A stretch of 64,000 nt of DNA from Cryptomeria japonica (GCF_030272615.1 NC_081412.1:695152083-695216082); one strand, 5' to 3'; counted from the first letter of the stretch, positions 11,584-24,515 are shown. Numbers and translations: made by a program. Notes: a model not told the origin generated them from the sequence alone.

Positions 11584-13146
11584 GGCATTGATGTCAACTC
11601 ATGTAGTATCTGGCATACTACATAATCCTTCTCCCCTATTCACCGATCTATGGATTCTTAGCACATGCAATATGCAGTATAGTACATAATCTTTCTCCCC
11701 CTTTGACAAAAATGGAAAAGGGAATTGTCAGGGTATCATTCCTCCTTGTATTTACTAGGCACTGACATAATTATTTCTCCCCTTTTGTCTTTACCAGATG
11801 TCTCTCCTTATTTGATACCAGTTGTTACATTTTGTTGCATTTTTCTCAAGTCACATCACTTGAGATGGAGGATTCAACCATCAATTGACACCAATTGAGC
11901 ATGCAGATTATATATCATTTGTTAAACTACTCAATTTTAGAGGGATGTGCCAGTGAGCACTACTCACTTATTGGTCAACCTGCATCACTTCCTGTTTGAT
12001 CCCAAATTTCTTTAGGAACCAAATGTGATTGTACTACCAGTACAGCCAGCCAACTGACAAGTAGGAATCAAATGTGATTGTACTAAGAATACAACCAACC
12101 AAATGACAGGTAGATACCCCTTACAATGAAATTCTCCTAGGTATTCCTAGTGTAACTTTTCATCATCTACAGTTTTGGGCAGTCTGTGCACTTACTCTCC
12201 CAAGTTCAAGCATCCTGGCTTTGCATCATAGCCACTTGAACCCCCTCTAAGTCATACATCTCAGATTCTTACCTCCAATGGGGCCTAATACTGGGGATCC
12301 AATCTCCTTCATAAACTAGTTGAGTTGTGCAACTATGATCATTTGATGATCTTTTAGTTCCATTATATCCACCATAGTCTATGACATGATCCTGGATGAA
12401 CACATTGCCATATAATGTCATCATCAAGTCAAAAATCTAACTGGTTAGCCCAAAAATATTCATGCCTCCATGATCAACCACCAGGCCAACATATGTCATT
12501 CGGGTCTTTTCCAATACCACCTGAGACATGAACTCCACATACCATGCTACCGGGGCTAATGCAATGATTTCCATCTTCATTGTCTTACATAACCTACAAG
12601 TACCAGTTAGCACACATTTCAGTAACATCCTCCACATACTAGTTAACATCTAATACCAATTGTTAACCTCCACTTATTGACACATGCAGTAGTGATCCAA
12701 CACTGATCTATAGGTGTGTAGTTAAGGCAGCCTCTACACACACTTATCATCTCATTTCCATCCTTCACACCAGAAACATTATGTTCTTCTATGTTGCCTT
12801 CTTCACTGAGGGGGTGAATGATTAATTCAATGTGATACTCCCCCTATGATCCTGCATCTCCTTTAGGCCTTACAATATATCACCTGTGCAATGAGTACAC
12901 AGTGTTGGTCCATGGTCTTCTTCCTCCATACCTGCTTAGTCTCATTCTTCTTCCCATTTTTAGGCATGGGAGTAGGTCTTTCCTTCTTCTTCTGATGGGT
13001 CCTTATACTTATGGATTCCTCATCATAGCCAGAAGTAGTGCTATAGTAGCACACAACATCCATCCCAACTTCATGTTTGGGGAATCTCTTGACATACTGG
13101 TTTGACCATCTTCTTTTGGTCATGTTGTTGTGACTGGCAACCGAAA
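11584..13146 (-). other. COP-gag interior without recognisable gene
   Basis: Scattered short frames lie here (for example 12437-12649 and 12863-13123 on the minus strand). The second has a Lys-rich segment and a VWRKK word of the kind found between the zinc knuckle and protease of copia polyproteins, so it may be decayed gag tail. No pol motif is visible. Confidence 0.5.
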
Positions 13147-14905
13147 CTAGTGGACCTCTTGCTCTTGCAGGGACATTCCTTCTTTGGTTCGATGTAGGTC
13201 TCTAACTTCCAAATTCTCTATATCCACTTTTCTAGAGAGCATAGTTGTTATACTGGTCTCCATGTGACTGTAGGTTCCTCTTTCTATATTCAAACTCTCT
13301 ATGGACAAGACCATTGCAGTTATGACAAACAACATTTGCATAATCGGGGGAGGGGACATGAATGTATCTACTTCAAGATACATTTTTACTATATGCATGA
13401 TGTCTATGAGGTTCAATATTATCCTTTCTAGATCTCTTTCTACATTCCCCTGCCCTATGGCAATAAGTATTACATGCAAAGTAGTAACTGGTAAAGGATG
13501 GCATATGACTTACAAATTTATTTTTCCATGCATGAGGAGATCTTACCGGTTTAGCATCTCCATTTCTTCCTTTTTGAGAATGGATCCTTGGTTGTCCATT
13601 CTATGTAGCTCTTCCATCTGGTCTCCTCTTCTCCCACACATGCTTTACCTTATGGGTGGTAGCATTTCTTTGTCCTCTGCCATCAAACTGGATTCTTACC
13701 TTGGCATGATTTTTCTTTTTCAACATTCTTTCCAAGGCATTACAACTGCCATCAAACTGGATTCTTACCTTGAGCTCATCTTGACATTTCTCAAGGTCAT
13801 TTTGGAGAGTCTCCATTTCTCTAAGCACTTTATGATATTATTTATCTTTAATTTCTAACCTGGATGCTAGATCTTCACACCGGCACACTTCGATGTTCTT
13901 TGCCTAAGACTTCAACTCTGAGATGCATTTCTCAGATTCCTCAAGGCATTTTGTTAGCCGATTCTTCTATACTATAGCAGCATTCTTGAATAGCTTGTAT
14001 TCATTTCTTAGATTCTCCCTTTCACTTTCCTTGGAGTCCAAGACTGATTTTAAATCATCAGTCAGTCTTTTAGTCTCTTCTAGTTGACAAGTCAATAGGT
14101 CAACCTTCTGGTTTGACACATTAAGGCAGGTTCTCAACTGACTACAATCCTCATGAACTGATCTTTTGTATATTTTAAAATCATTTCTAATATTTTGAAG
14201 CTCTTCTAAAGAACTTACCAGTTCACACTCAAGATCTACTTCTAAATCTTCTTCTTCTTCTCCTTCACTATCAAATAGATTTTGATGGCTAGATCTATCT
14301 ATCTTTCCTTCTTCTTCCTCATCATCACTACCAAACAAATCTTGTCTATGGGATCTATTTGCCTTATCACTTTCATGTGTGTGCACCTCATCTTCAAATC
14401 CTTGAGTCATGAGGAGGTGAGTTCCTTCTTCATCAATGTTGCGACTGCTAGTGGAACTGTCTTCATCATCTGCACATGTATCTATTGCAATTTTCTTTTC
14501 CCTTCCACACACTGATCCAGTGGTGTAGGGTTCATTTCTATAGAGCTTCCTTAGTCTATCCCATAGACTCTTTGTTGATTTATACTTATCCACCTATGAG
14601 GAGACATCACTGGTGAGCCCACTAAATATAGCCTTCATGGCTTCTTCACTACACATGCAACTTCTTTCTTCTTCAGATCTGGTGGGAGGACTGACATTCT
14701 TAGGGATACCATTGATAACCGACATCCATACATCAAACCCTAGAGAGGAAAGGAAGACTTCCATTCTACAACTCCAAATAGAATAGTTTGAACCATCAAA
14801 CATAGGAGCATGGATTGACACTAAATAAACCATTATGTCCTTAATCCAGAATCTACCCAAGTTGGAGAAAGATTGTCTAGCTGGGAACCTATGCTCCGAT
14901 ACCAA
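13147..14905 (-). pseudogene. Decayed copia gag of COP-gag
   Basis: Gag would form the particle shell that packages element RNA. The N-terminal part (14905-14594) contains the copia gag hallmark PMFDGSNYSIW followed by a predicted helical stretch. A single stop breaks it, and the same frame continues at 14593-13967 with KSLWDRL, a long acidic segment (DDEEEEG, EGEEEEDLEVDLE) and a coiled coil rich in Leu, Lys and Glu. Beyond 13966 the frame is broken again; a decayed zinc knuckle region (CHNCNG) can be seen near 13290-13320 in another frame. A 25-bp word occurs twice, at about 13679 and 13749. No protease follows. Confidence 0.8.
14893..14904 (-). other. COP-gag primer binding site
   Basis: The minus strand reads TGGTATCGGAGC two bases from the LTR, one base from the initiator-Met tRNA complement TGGTATCAGAGC. 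Confidence 0.85.
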
Positions 14906-14906
14906 T

Positions 14907-17108
14907 TGTTAGACACAATGTACCATTGAGAGGGGGGTGAATCAATGGTTCTCAAACTTTTCCCTTTAATGACCTAGGTGTGTATACTTGTTATGGGATC
15001 TAACACAATGCAATCTTCCTTCTTAGTGGGGAGACCAACACAAATGCAATCACACAAGGGAACATCACATAACACTAGCATATACAAGGAAAACCCAAGA
15101 TGGGAAAAACCTTGGTGAGCAATGCTGCTAGAGTCTACTACTCCAATCCAGCCTCACAATGAAAACTCTATTATAATGTTTAGGGAACCAAACCAAGGAG
15201 CACCAACCCATGGTTTAGGGCACCAAACCAAGGAGCACCAACCCTCGATTTAGGGCACCAACCCAAGGAGCACCAACCCCTAACTTGTTTATGGGCTTCA
15301 ACCCAAAGGAGATACAACCCCTGCACTGAGCTACAACTTAGTGTTCACTTAAAAAACATCAATTACCAAAGTAGTTATCTTGTTACAAGTGAATCTTGCA
15401 ACCATTTCTTATACCTTACTCTACCAGTGAGATGTCTTCTCTACTACACCAACTTACTCCTCTGTTTCTCTACTACCACCAAACCCTACTGGTACACATC
15501 ATCTCTTCTTCTTCTTTGCTGGATATCCTCCTCACTACTCTGCACTTTACCAGAGCTATACTCTACTAGTCCATTATCTGCCTTCTCTACAGCTCTCTTC
15601 ACTTCCTCTCTGCCATTATAAACACTACCGGTTCTTCTCTTCACTCTCCCTCTTATCTCAGATACTCATTGAGCACTTGGCTGATTTTCTCTCACATGAA
15701 GAAGTAACACTCAATCACTTAGCAGTAGCACTATCCTCTTCTCTTCAGCAACACTAACTATGTCTTTGGCCTGCATATTTGTAGTCTGGTTTTCCCGCCA
15801 AAATCCATTTCAAAATCTAGGTGGTTAGGGTTTCCTCATCACCTTCAAGACAAACCAAATCAAATTAGATCTTCCCTGATCTAATCTCTCTAACAACCAA
15901 TTGTATACCTCCCCCATTAACATGCCTTCTTGATCATGTCTTCCATATTTGGCGATCTATGTTTTCCCTTATCGACTAATTTCCTGGTAAAACAACAAGA
16001 TCTGTCTTGTTGTTTGTTTCATCCTCCTCAATCTCCTCAATCACTCTTAGTTGGTTCTAAGTTGTCCTCCAGACCTCAAGCCGCAAACCTTTACAATAGC
16101 TCTACAACATGTCCCGTGATTTGTGGGGTCTTCCATTAATATCGACCAACTCTTCAACTACCCCGTCAGTGTACATTCCTTCTTCATTTGAATGTAGGTC
16201 TGCCACCTTGACTCCATGTTGTATCCATGTCGACCAATTGCTAGCTTGACACTTTATGCTGGCCTAGATAGGATCACTGACAAAACACTCTACCAGTTCC
16301 TCTTTTCTGACAGTTTGCTACCCCTGCTAGTATCTCACATTCTACCGGTTAACTCATCATGTCTAGAATTTTCTGAATTATCGTTGGGACACCTAAACCA
16401 GTCTCCAGACATGTCTATCCAAAGCATGCTCATTCCCACAAGGTGGAAAGACATCTACATCTACACCTTGCTCACTATGCCTTCTCCTTGATCAACTTTG
16501 ACCATATCTCGGTGGAGTGACACCATCTTCTTTTTGTAATGTACTCATGTGACTTCCCTATTTTTGCAGCATATCTTCAAATAGACACATGTGATCCAGT
16601 GTTGGCACATTCACTGTCAGTCATTGCTTCTCATGATGACTGCATCTTCATCAGGTGGGAGTCCTATTGTCCTACAACCTTACAACATACCTATGATCAG
16701 TTCATTCTTCTCCTCTAGTGTTGATGAGATTTAGGTAACATTTTGTCTCTTCATCACAAACAACAGCTAAAGAACCCTAATTGTACACTGGTCATGACCT
16801 TTGCAGGTAGACAACCACTCACTTGGTTGATCTGACTTCCCCATGTCAACACATCACTTACCAGTTGACATCCTTTCCTTACTGGTAATGCATTTTACTG
16901 GTACCAATCACCTTACCATTCCATCTACACAAGTTAGGCACCAACTTGTGTACCGTGGTTGTCTTCCTTACATTACCATTGTTCTGCAACACAAGGTGAT
17001 ATCAAAGACATCTCAACCTATACTCCTCCTTGATAGTGTTGCACATACATCCGTCATACCGATAGACATCCCATACTAGTTGACATCAATGACAACCCAA
17101 TGCCAACA
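14907..17108 (-). repeat. COP-gag 5' LTR
   Basis: 2,202 bp, collinear with 9347-11571 with many base changes and small indels, including a local triplication at 15179-15283. Confidence 0.85.
15179..15283. repeat. 35-bp unit, three tandem copies
   Basis: Three copies of a unit of the form TTTAGGGCACCAAACCAAGG plus AGCACCAACCC. The other LTR has one copy near 9618, so the expansion arose after insertion. Confidence 0.8.
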
Positions 17109-17113
17109 AATCT

Positions 17114-17631
17114 TGTGGATCTCTTATGTAGCTTGTGGAGCTTTAGTTCATTATTTCCAGCATTCCTTGGTGTGTGGCTGACCCTCCCTTGGGTCCACAC
17201 TTCATTCTATGGATTTTCCAGAGGGATCTCTTTGGGAGAGGCTGACCTTGTTGATTTACACCTTTCATCTTGTTCATCGGTTATTGTTGAACATATTGGG
17301 ATGAAGCGGATCACCCTTGATCATATAAATCAATGTAATTAAGCATTTAGAATCAAGTCTTAGAGGATAGAAGAAAGATCTAAGGATTAAGAGATCTGAA
17401 GTTGACTCACATTCTTGTTGGAGTCGAATGTTACATAACATGCATATTTAGCACTCAGGCCTATGAGCCAAATCTGTGAGCCCACATATTATCGATAGTT
17501 TGTAACTAAATTTTATGAGATAATAAATTCTGATTTGCATTGCCTCCATCATGATTGCATTATTTATGTTGTGTAACTCTTGTTGCATAGTCTAGATTAT
17601 TCTCTTTGAGGACCCTCCTCTCATGACTGCA
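17114..17631 (+). repeat. CHR-1 5' LTR, second part
   Basis: Continues the LTR after COP-gag (the target AATCT is repeated just before). It ends CATGACTGCA five bases before the primer site. Together with 9060-9346 the LTR is about 805 bp. Confidence 0.85.
17324..17330 (+). promoter_or_regulatory. TATA box of CHR-1 5' LTR
   Basis: GATCATATAAATCAATGTAATT; the 3' LTR has GATCATATAAAACATTGTAATT at 48485-48506. This is a plausible core promoter that COP-gag now separates from the upstream part of its LTR. Confidence 0.5.
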
Positions 17632-17636
17632 CCAAG

Positions 17637-17648
17637 TGGTATCAGAGC
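17637..17648 (+). other. CHR-1 primer binding site
   Basis: TGGTATCAGAGC, complementary to the 3' end of plant initiator-Met tRNA. Confidence 0.95.
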
Positions 17649-18725
17649 AAATTTTTGTTCTGGAGGTTGTAGAGTCTTGTAAGAAATTATTGTGGGGTGG
17701 TGGTTTGAAGATTTGGCTTGTAGCTACAGAGGACTGGCATAATGATGATGTGAGCATGAAATGGTAGAGGTGGTGGAGTGCGTGTAAATGCAGATCCTAT
17801 TGTGATGGCAATGTTGAGAGGAATTGTAGCCCAATTGGCAGCCGTCGAAATGGCCTAGAGAAGAGGTCGATATGTTGAATATGCAAGTGATGATGAGGGA
17901 GAAGACGTAGCTGGAGAATAAGAAGAAAATCCACTGGCGAATGATCCAGATAAAGAAAGGTTTATAAGATCATTGTCTAGAGAGAATACTAGACCACATT
18001 TTACCCCACCAGATTTAGATGAATTGCTAGATTGTATCACAAAGATGGAAAAGTATTTTGATTTTGAAGGAACCATGGAAGATAGGAAGGTGAGATATGC
18101 TTGCACTAAATTGAAAAGACATGTATTTCTTTAGTGGGAACATTTGCAAATTGATAGATAAAGAAGAGGTAAAGAGAAAATCAAATCTTGGGAGCGTATG
18201 GTCAGTAAGTTAAAATCAAAGTTTATGTTTGTTGATTATCATGTGAATCTATTCTGGAAGTTGCAAAACTAGAAGAAGAAGGAATCTAGTGTGAAGGAGT
18301 ATACAACAAGTTTCTAGATATTTGAATGGGTTGTGGATGTCTATACAAGATGAACTCAGTCTAATCAAATTGATAAGTGTTGAGGAAGCTTATCAATAAG
18401 CCTTGAGAGCAGAAGAGAAGTTGAACAAAAGACATGAGCATAAGAAAAGAGGTAGAGGTGGAAGATTTTTCAGAGCAAGATTTCAAGAAGGAAGAGGCTA
18501 TTCCGGAGGAAGAGGACCTTGTACATATTAGAACAAAGAAAAGGAAATTAGCGGAGATGGTAGTTCATATCAAAAGGATGACAAAAAAATTTACTAGAGA
18601 AGAGAACATGATGGATACAAGAATGAGAGTTATGACAAAGATGACAAAAGATAGGATAAGAGAGTATTTAGAGGAACTTTCTTTAAGTGTGGAGGAGAAG
18701 GAAATCATGATTTTGAATGTAGGAA
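17649..18725 (+). pseudogene. CHR-1 gag, decayed
   Basis: No long frame survives, but read through stops and shifts the translation has the features of chromovirus gag: an acidic segment near 17880-17960, a helical region around KMEKYFDFEG (about 18045-18075) with KVRYACTKL after it, and KIKSWERM near 18177-18200, as in the retrotransposon gag domain. A zinc knuckle lies at about 18680-18720, but its first Cys reads Phe (FFKCGGEGNHDFEC), which should spoil zinc binding. At least ten stops or shifts are present. Confidence 0.75.
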
Positions 18726-19459
18726 GATAGACAGTAGTGGGAGAGTAGCATTGGTAGAAGAAGACCATACTGGACTAGCTAATAAACTAGAAGATGGTGA
18801 ATTATTGGTCATAAGAAGAGATTTATGTCATACCAGAGATGATGAGGAGCCCTTATAGAGGATGAATTTGTTCAAGACCAGATGTAAGGTATTTAATAAG
18901 TGTTGTAAAGTTATAATTGATAGCGGTAGTTCAGATAATCTTATTTTGGAGGATATGATGAATAAGCTAAATTTGGAAAGGTTGAAGCACCCTAAGCCTT
19001 ATCAGATAGCATAGATTAAAGATGATCATAAGATACTAGTAAGTGAACAATGTTTGGTAAAATTGAAAATTGGATCTTATTATGATGAAGTTTTGTGTGA
19101 TATTATGCCTATGGATATATGTCATATCCTATTGGGTAGAGCTTGGTAGTATGATAGACAAGTAACACATGATGGGAGGAAGAACATATACACTACTGTT
19201 GCAAATGCAATGAAGCATTGTTACCCTTAGAGGAGCCCCTGAAGAGTGAAGTTTGTACCAGTGCTAGAAGTTGTTTGGTGGATGGAAGGAGATTCCTGGA
19301 TGGGATGAGACATGAGAACATATATTTTTCTATACTTCCTAAGAAGACTGAAGAAATGGGACAAGAAGAAGAAAAACTAGAGTGAATAAAGGATTTGTTG
19401 ACATAGTATGCTGATAGGGTAGGCAGACATCATTTTAGATAATGTACCAGATGGATTAC
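18726..19459 (+). pseudogene. CHR-1 protease and linker, cut by CHR-2
   Basis: An aspartic protease signature, IIDSGSSDN, begins near 18913, with the active Asp at 18919-18921 and the usual CHILLGRAW block near 19120-19145, followed at once by a stop where the family has a coding residue. The protease would cut the Gag-Pol precursor. The linker to reverse transcriptase is recognisable at the end (DNVPDGL, just before 19459) and is interrupted there by CHR-2; the same frame resumes at 46074 with a proline-rich PPM motif. Confidence 0.75.
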
Positions 19460-21070
19460 TGATGGGATGGGGTTTGGGATAGACTAGCCTAGTATATGCT
19501 CTTGGATCCTTTTCTTGGATCACCTGGTGTTCTCCCCATACCCTAGGGTCTCTAGGACTTCCTTTGCTTGAGGAATCCCCTGACCTTGCCCAATCCACCC
19601 ACCAATGAGTTGCTTTTCTGCTCCTAAGGTCTCACCTTACTCATGAGACTCAAAACCCCTTACTATGGCTAATAAGGGCTAATCTTGTTCCACACCTCAC
19701 AAGGTCTTAGAAAGGTTGTTTCAAGGTCTTAAATCATGTTTTACATCCCTCCATGTTCTCCCAAGAAGTTTCTTCCTTCATCCTTTCTACTAATTTCATT
19801 GTTTTGTGATTTTGCTTACAAAACAGGGCTACAAGGATTAGGACCAATTAGGCCTCCTAACTGGACTTCTAGGGATTTCTCTCTCAAATGATGCATACAC
19901 AACCCTAACTCCCAAAATGGACTACCATTCAATTGGAAAGGGCTCAAGGATTTTCTAGGTTTTGGGCCTCCAAGTGGCTGTCCAGTGCCTAGGGTGAATT
20001 TTGGGGTTTTACAAGGGTTTTATGAGGGTTTTGTAGTCTGCCTAGGTCACAGTGAAGGTCTTGAGTATTTCCCACCTTGTTTGGATTGGTGGAGGATACT
20101 CCTTCACACCAATTCTACTTCAAACACTCCTCTACACTTCCACCAAAGTATGCCCTCTCCACTTTTCAACCTTGCTCTCCAAGACCTCTGCAATCTGACC
20201 TCTCCTAACCGAGCACTGTCCAATCTCACCAAGGAGTAGGTCTTTTCTTGGCCTTCCTACATTTTGAAGGGCCTTTCTTTCTTGGGACTAATTTAAAATG
20301 TCTTCACATCCATTCCCCATTGTTTCATGGTGGTTCCACAATAGGGAATGGAGTTAAGACTTCATTTACACAATCTTGTCCAAAACTGGACAGTAAGAAG
20401 ATAGTTTACAGACTATTTACACACACACTCAACCTGCAAATAAAAACCTAAACTAATTGTTTGAAATGAAATTATTTATGCCATGAAAAAATTTCCACAT
20501 AGATTCAAACATTTTTTCAATCCATTAACTCACTTGCTTTCTTCATTCAAACTAACTGGTAATAGTTTTTACAGTCTCAGTCTGATATCTTTTCTAGGGC
20601 TGTACAAAGTCTGACATTCTAACCCTTGCATTTTGGGTTTGTAAGAACTTATACTACCTATACCTCATTCTATGTGCCCAAACTATGGTTTTCCATGCTA
20701 ACCTAAAGAATTTGACATTGTGGTGGAAAAGTTGCTTGACAACTTTTAAAAGTTGTCATGCAACTTTTGCAACTTTTGAGCAACTTTCCCAATGTTGCTT
20801 TTTATGACTCCTAGACCCACAATGGGCCAACCTAAGGACACCACCATGTTAGAAAGGACCCCTAAACACTTCTAAGACATACATATCCTCCATTTTCAAG
20901 AAAATCATAATCTTGACTCATGACCCCTAAGATCTCCACTAGGACCCTAACTAGGACCTAGTCAAGCACACATGAGCGCATAGCTCTTATTCATGTACAA
21001 GGCTTCATAAGAAGCATATCACCAACAAGGAAAAGAAAGAGAAAGAGTTTGGAAGGGTGCTCCTACACCA
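19460..21070 (-). repeat. CHR-2 3' LTR
   Basis: 1,611 bp. It contains a perfect 20-bp palindrome at 20738-20757 and nearby repeats of CAACTTTTG. Confidence 0.9.
20738..20757. repeat. Perfect 20-bp palindrome in CHR-2 LTR
   Basis: GACAACTTTT joined to its own reverse complement. It is conserved exactly in the other LTR at 45741-45760, while flanking bases differ. Confidence 0.9.
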
Positions 21071-21082
21071 TACTCCACCTAT
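21071..21082 (-). other. CHR-2 polypurine tract
   Basis: The minus strand reads ATAGGTGGAGTA before the LTR start TGGTGTAGG; a weak tract but in the right place. Confidence 0.6.
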
Positions 21083-22665
21083 ACACACAATTTAAGAAAA
21101 AGAAGAAGAGATGAGAGTTGGGTTTATTCCAAGTGCCTTGAACCTACTCTCCTCCACCCATGTAGCTTCAGATACTGGTTGATCTACCCATTTCACTAAG
21201 TGCTCCATGTAGACCTAGTGCCTAGTTTACTTCTTCACTCTTGATTCCAAGATCTCCTCTACTTTAGGCTTCTTCACCTATGGTAAGACATTAACATCAA
21301 GGTCCTGCAGTACCTTGGCTTGGTTCTCAGTCTGCCCTTCTATCTCACCCTTATACAAGATCAGGTCAGCTACATTAAAGACTGGTGATATAGCTAAATC
21401 TGAAGGTAGGTCAACTTTTTAGGCATTCTTACCATATTGTGACAGGATTCTACAAGGTCCTACTCTTCTCATTTGCAGTTTGGTAGGCTTACCTCCTTGC
21501 ATACTAGCTTTGCTCAGATGTACCATCACATAGTCACCCACCTTAAACTGAACTTCTCTCCTTTTCTCATCCACTTTGGCTTTCATTTTTTGAGTGGATT
21601 AAAGGATGGCCTTCTTAACCTACTCTTGAACTTCCTTGATGGTTTGGGTGAAGTCTTCTGCTTGCCCACTCTTCATTTCCAAACTACCAAGGTCTCTCAA
21701 CTCACATACTCCTCTTGGATGTCTGCCATAGACAACCTCAAAAGGACTTCTACTAGTGGTTCTATTCACACTATCATTATATGCATACTCTACTTGAGAA
21801 ATTATTAGGTCCCATGTTTGGCCGTACTCCTTTGTTAAACACCTCAACAAGCTACCTAACACCCTATTGATGACTTCAGTCTGACCATCTGTATGTGGAT
21901 GGTAAGCTGAGATAAATGATAGGTTAGTTCCTAGTCTCCTCCATAATGTTTTCCAAAAATGACCCATGAACTTGTTGTCCCTATCTGAAACAATTCTTAA
22001 AGGGAGTCCATGAATCCTAACAATCTCTTTGAAGAAGAGATGTGCAACATAGCTTGCATCATGTGTAGTCTTACATGGGATAAAATGACTCATTTTGGAA
22101 AATTTATTTACTACCACATAGATGTTGTCCATACCTATTTTGTCTTGGGAATTCCTACTACAAAGTCCATGCTTATACATTCCCAAGGTCTGTTAGGAAC
22201 CGGTAATGGTTGATATAAACCAGCATTGCTTGATCCACCTTTGGCTCTTTGGCATACTCCCCACTATTCTACATATCCTTTCACATCCCTTGGCAACTTT
22301 GGCCAATAGTAGTACCTTTGTACCAGATCTAGGGTCTTATTAATCCCAAAGTGTCCACTCAAACTACCATTATGTTTCTCTTGGATAAGGTTCTCCCTCA
22401 TGGATCCTCTAGGTACACACAACTAGTTACCCTTAAACAAGAGACCATTTAGGAGAGTGTAATCTACATACTCACCATGGAAATGTTTCTCAAACTCTTT
22501 GCAAACATTGCAAGTTGTTGAGAAGTATTCATCCCCTTCATAGAGGTCTTTGAAACCTTCTATGCCTATGCTTTGCAACTGTAATTCTTGAACTGTCAAC
22601 AACTTTCTACTCAATGCATCTGCCACCCTGTTAAGCTGCCCCTTCTTATGCTTGATGGTGAAGGT
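21083..22665 (-). pseudogene. CHR-2 integrase and chromodomain
   Basis: This is the continuation of the CHR-2 pol frame after TAT-1. It starts in the RNase H tail (VADALSRK at about 22607-22630). Next come the integrase N-terminal region (GHFGINKTLDLVQRYYYWP, 22295-22355), the catalytic core with [20 protein letters not shown] and TDGQTEVINR (D, D and E of the DDE triad, 21840-22190), a C-terminal KVGDYVMV block, and a chromodomain-like tail (VEEILESRV ... LVKWVDQP) at about 21130-21275. Stops occur at about 22420 and in the tail, and one frameshift lies near 22145. A working enzyme would insert element DNA, with the chromodomain guiding it to heterochromatin. Confidence 0.85.
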
Positions 22666-22670
22666 GAAGG

Positions 22671-24147
22671 TGTATGTGGGAAAAATGGATTGTTAGAATT
22701 AAAAATGTGAAAAATATGTAAAATACCAATCCACACACACACACAGGACTTCTTGATGCAAGCTATGGAGTAACGATGCGTTACTCAGCTTCCCAAGGAG
22801 GGTCCCATGGTTCTCTATCTCACAATGTCCCTCAAACCAATGTTTTGCTCTCAGCTTACTGAGCAAAATGGCTTAGGGATGGCAAATATGAGAACGAGAG
22901 AGATTTTAACTGATCTTAGTATGAGATGTGTTATAAGCTATGTGTGATACTAAAATGCAACAAACTAAATGATAAGATGACAAGGTTAGTATGAATACTA
23001 TCCTAGCATACTATATTTAGTCTATGATTGAGCTAAAATGGTAAATAAAGTAATCTAAGCATGCATATTAGTCTAATTTATGATCTAAAAGAGGCTAAAT
23101 GAGGAGCATATATAAAATGAGAAAGCTTGAAAGAATTTGAGCATAAGTGTGATGCTTCAAATTTGAAAGATGATTGTTAAGAATGGAGGAATGAGGGCTC
23201 TATTTATAGCACAAACAGGGCAATGGATGGTCAGGATTGAATGGCTTAATCAAGGGCCAAGTTTGAAAGTTGGGGATCCATGTGCACAATTGGCACCAAT
23301 GAAATGATGACAAATGTCCACATCAGATTGGGTTGAAAGAAGAGGTTGGAGGCATTAAAGGCCTGAGAAGACCTCATGGTTATCTAAAGGCTAAGGGTCA
23401 AGTCTAAATTAGGTTTACCTACTGAATTAGGATCTAATCCAGGGATAAGCCCTTGTGCAAATGATTAAGAGATAATCATGGTCAAAGCATTAATAACCTG
23501 ATGAGACCCTTGAGTTGGATAGAGGTTGAGTCAAAACAAATCTTTTAACCATGTGGGAGGGTTTGAAATAACCATTAATGGTTATTGGAGACTTTGGGGA
23601 TTAAGTGGTTGAAGGTTGGAAGCCTTCAATGGTTTTCAAAGACTTTGGGGTTTTTGGTGGTTGAAGGTTGAAAACCTTCAATGGTTATCCAAGACTTTGG
23701 GCCATTTGAGAAGTGACCTCCCTTTGCTTAGGGATGTGACAAAGTTTAGAGGAGGGTTAGGTTAATTAGAATCGATTAGAAGATTCTAGAAGGGGTTAGG
23801 AAGGGGTTTGGGATTTTGCAAGTGGATGAGAGGATAATAGGATTTAATTGATTTATTTGATTTTCATTCAATTTGGTTGTAATTTGGAGAAATTAAATAA
23901 ATATGATTTATTCAATTTAGGATAACTATTTAATTAAATTTGAATTTAATTAAAAGTGGCTAGGGGGATTTAATTGAATAAAATGATTTATTCATTAAAT
24001 GGTATAGTGAATTTTATTTAAATAAATCGAGCAATTTATTTAATAAAATAGAAGAATGTGGATAATTTAATTAAATTGGATTTAATCAAATAGGAAAATG
24101 AACATAAAATATTCATTTAGGAATATGGTCATTTTTATACGTCTACA
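22671..24147 (-). repeat. TAT-1 3' LTR
   Basis: Plus strand TGTATGTGGG...CGTCTACA. It is nearly identical to 39880-41356. The outer 300 bp are rich in AATTAAAT and TTTATT runs. Confidence 0.95.
23201..23208 (-). promoter_or_regulatory. TATA box in TAT-1 3' LTR
   Basis: The minus strand reads GCTATAAATAGAGCCC about 940 bases into the LTR. The active copy for the genomic RNA is at 40410-40417. Confidence 0.6.
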
Positions 24148-24161
24148 TTTTGCCCCTCTTT
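24148..24161 (-). other. TAT-1 polypurine tract
   Basis: The minus strand reads AAAGAGGGGCAAAA directly before the LTR start TGTAGACG. Confidence 0.85.
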
Positions 24162-24515
24162 GAAGTGACGTGTGTGCACATGTTAATTCAAAGAAAATGA
24201 TGTGTTTTTGTGTTTTTATGATCAAATGCAATTTTTGTGTCGCTCTTTTGATTTGCCAGTCGTGTCTCAGTTTTGATGCGATGCCCCAGATTCGATGTTT
24301 GATGTGATGCCCCCTCGGGAGATGAATCAATTTTTTTTTTTTGTTTGGAAAATTTTTGATTTAAATTGATGACGTTCGTATGATGTGTAGGATTTCATGT
24401 GTGTAGTTAGTGTGTAAATTGATTCATCTCCCGATAAATTACAAGTGTTTTGGTATAGGGGAGACCGCGACCGTATTACAGGCCCAGTTAGTTAACCCTA
24501 ATTTTATTTTCCTCC
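24162..24515. other. Spacer between polypurine tract and PMD gene promoter
   Basis: No gene. A word of the form GATGCGATGCCCC / GATGTGATGCCCC is repeated near 24276-24312. Upstream promoter elements of the PMD gene would lie here but none is recognisable with confidence. Confidence 0.5.

Larger units (their letters stand above)
9347..17108 (-). mobile_element. COP-gag, copia-type LTR element with gag but no pol
   Basis: The LTRs are 9347-11571 and 14907-17108, with TGTTAGACAC...TGCCAACA on the plus strand. The minus-strand primer site (TGGTATCGGAGC) adjoins the right LTR and the polypurine tract (AAAGGGGGAGAT) the left one, so transcription runs right to left. Target duplication AATCT is exact at 9342-9346 and 17109-17113. 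The 3.3 kb interior holds only gag-like sequence; I find no integrase, reverse transcriptase or RNase H motif. This fits the class called TR-GAG, non-autonomous elements that presumably borrow pol. The LTRs differ clearly from each other, so the insertion is not recent. Confidence 0.85.

Noticed and set aside
13301-13858. 185-codon plus-strand ORF in COP-gag
   Set aside because: Shadow of the decayed gag on the opposite strand.
18434-18730. 98-codon Lys/Glu-rich plus-strand ORF as an independent gene
   Set aside because: It lies in CHR-1 gag just before and across the zinc knuckle region in a shifted frame; composition follows the purine-rich strand.
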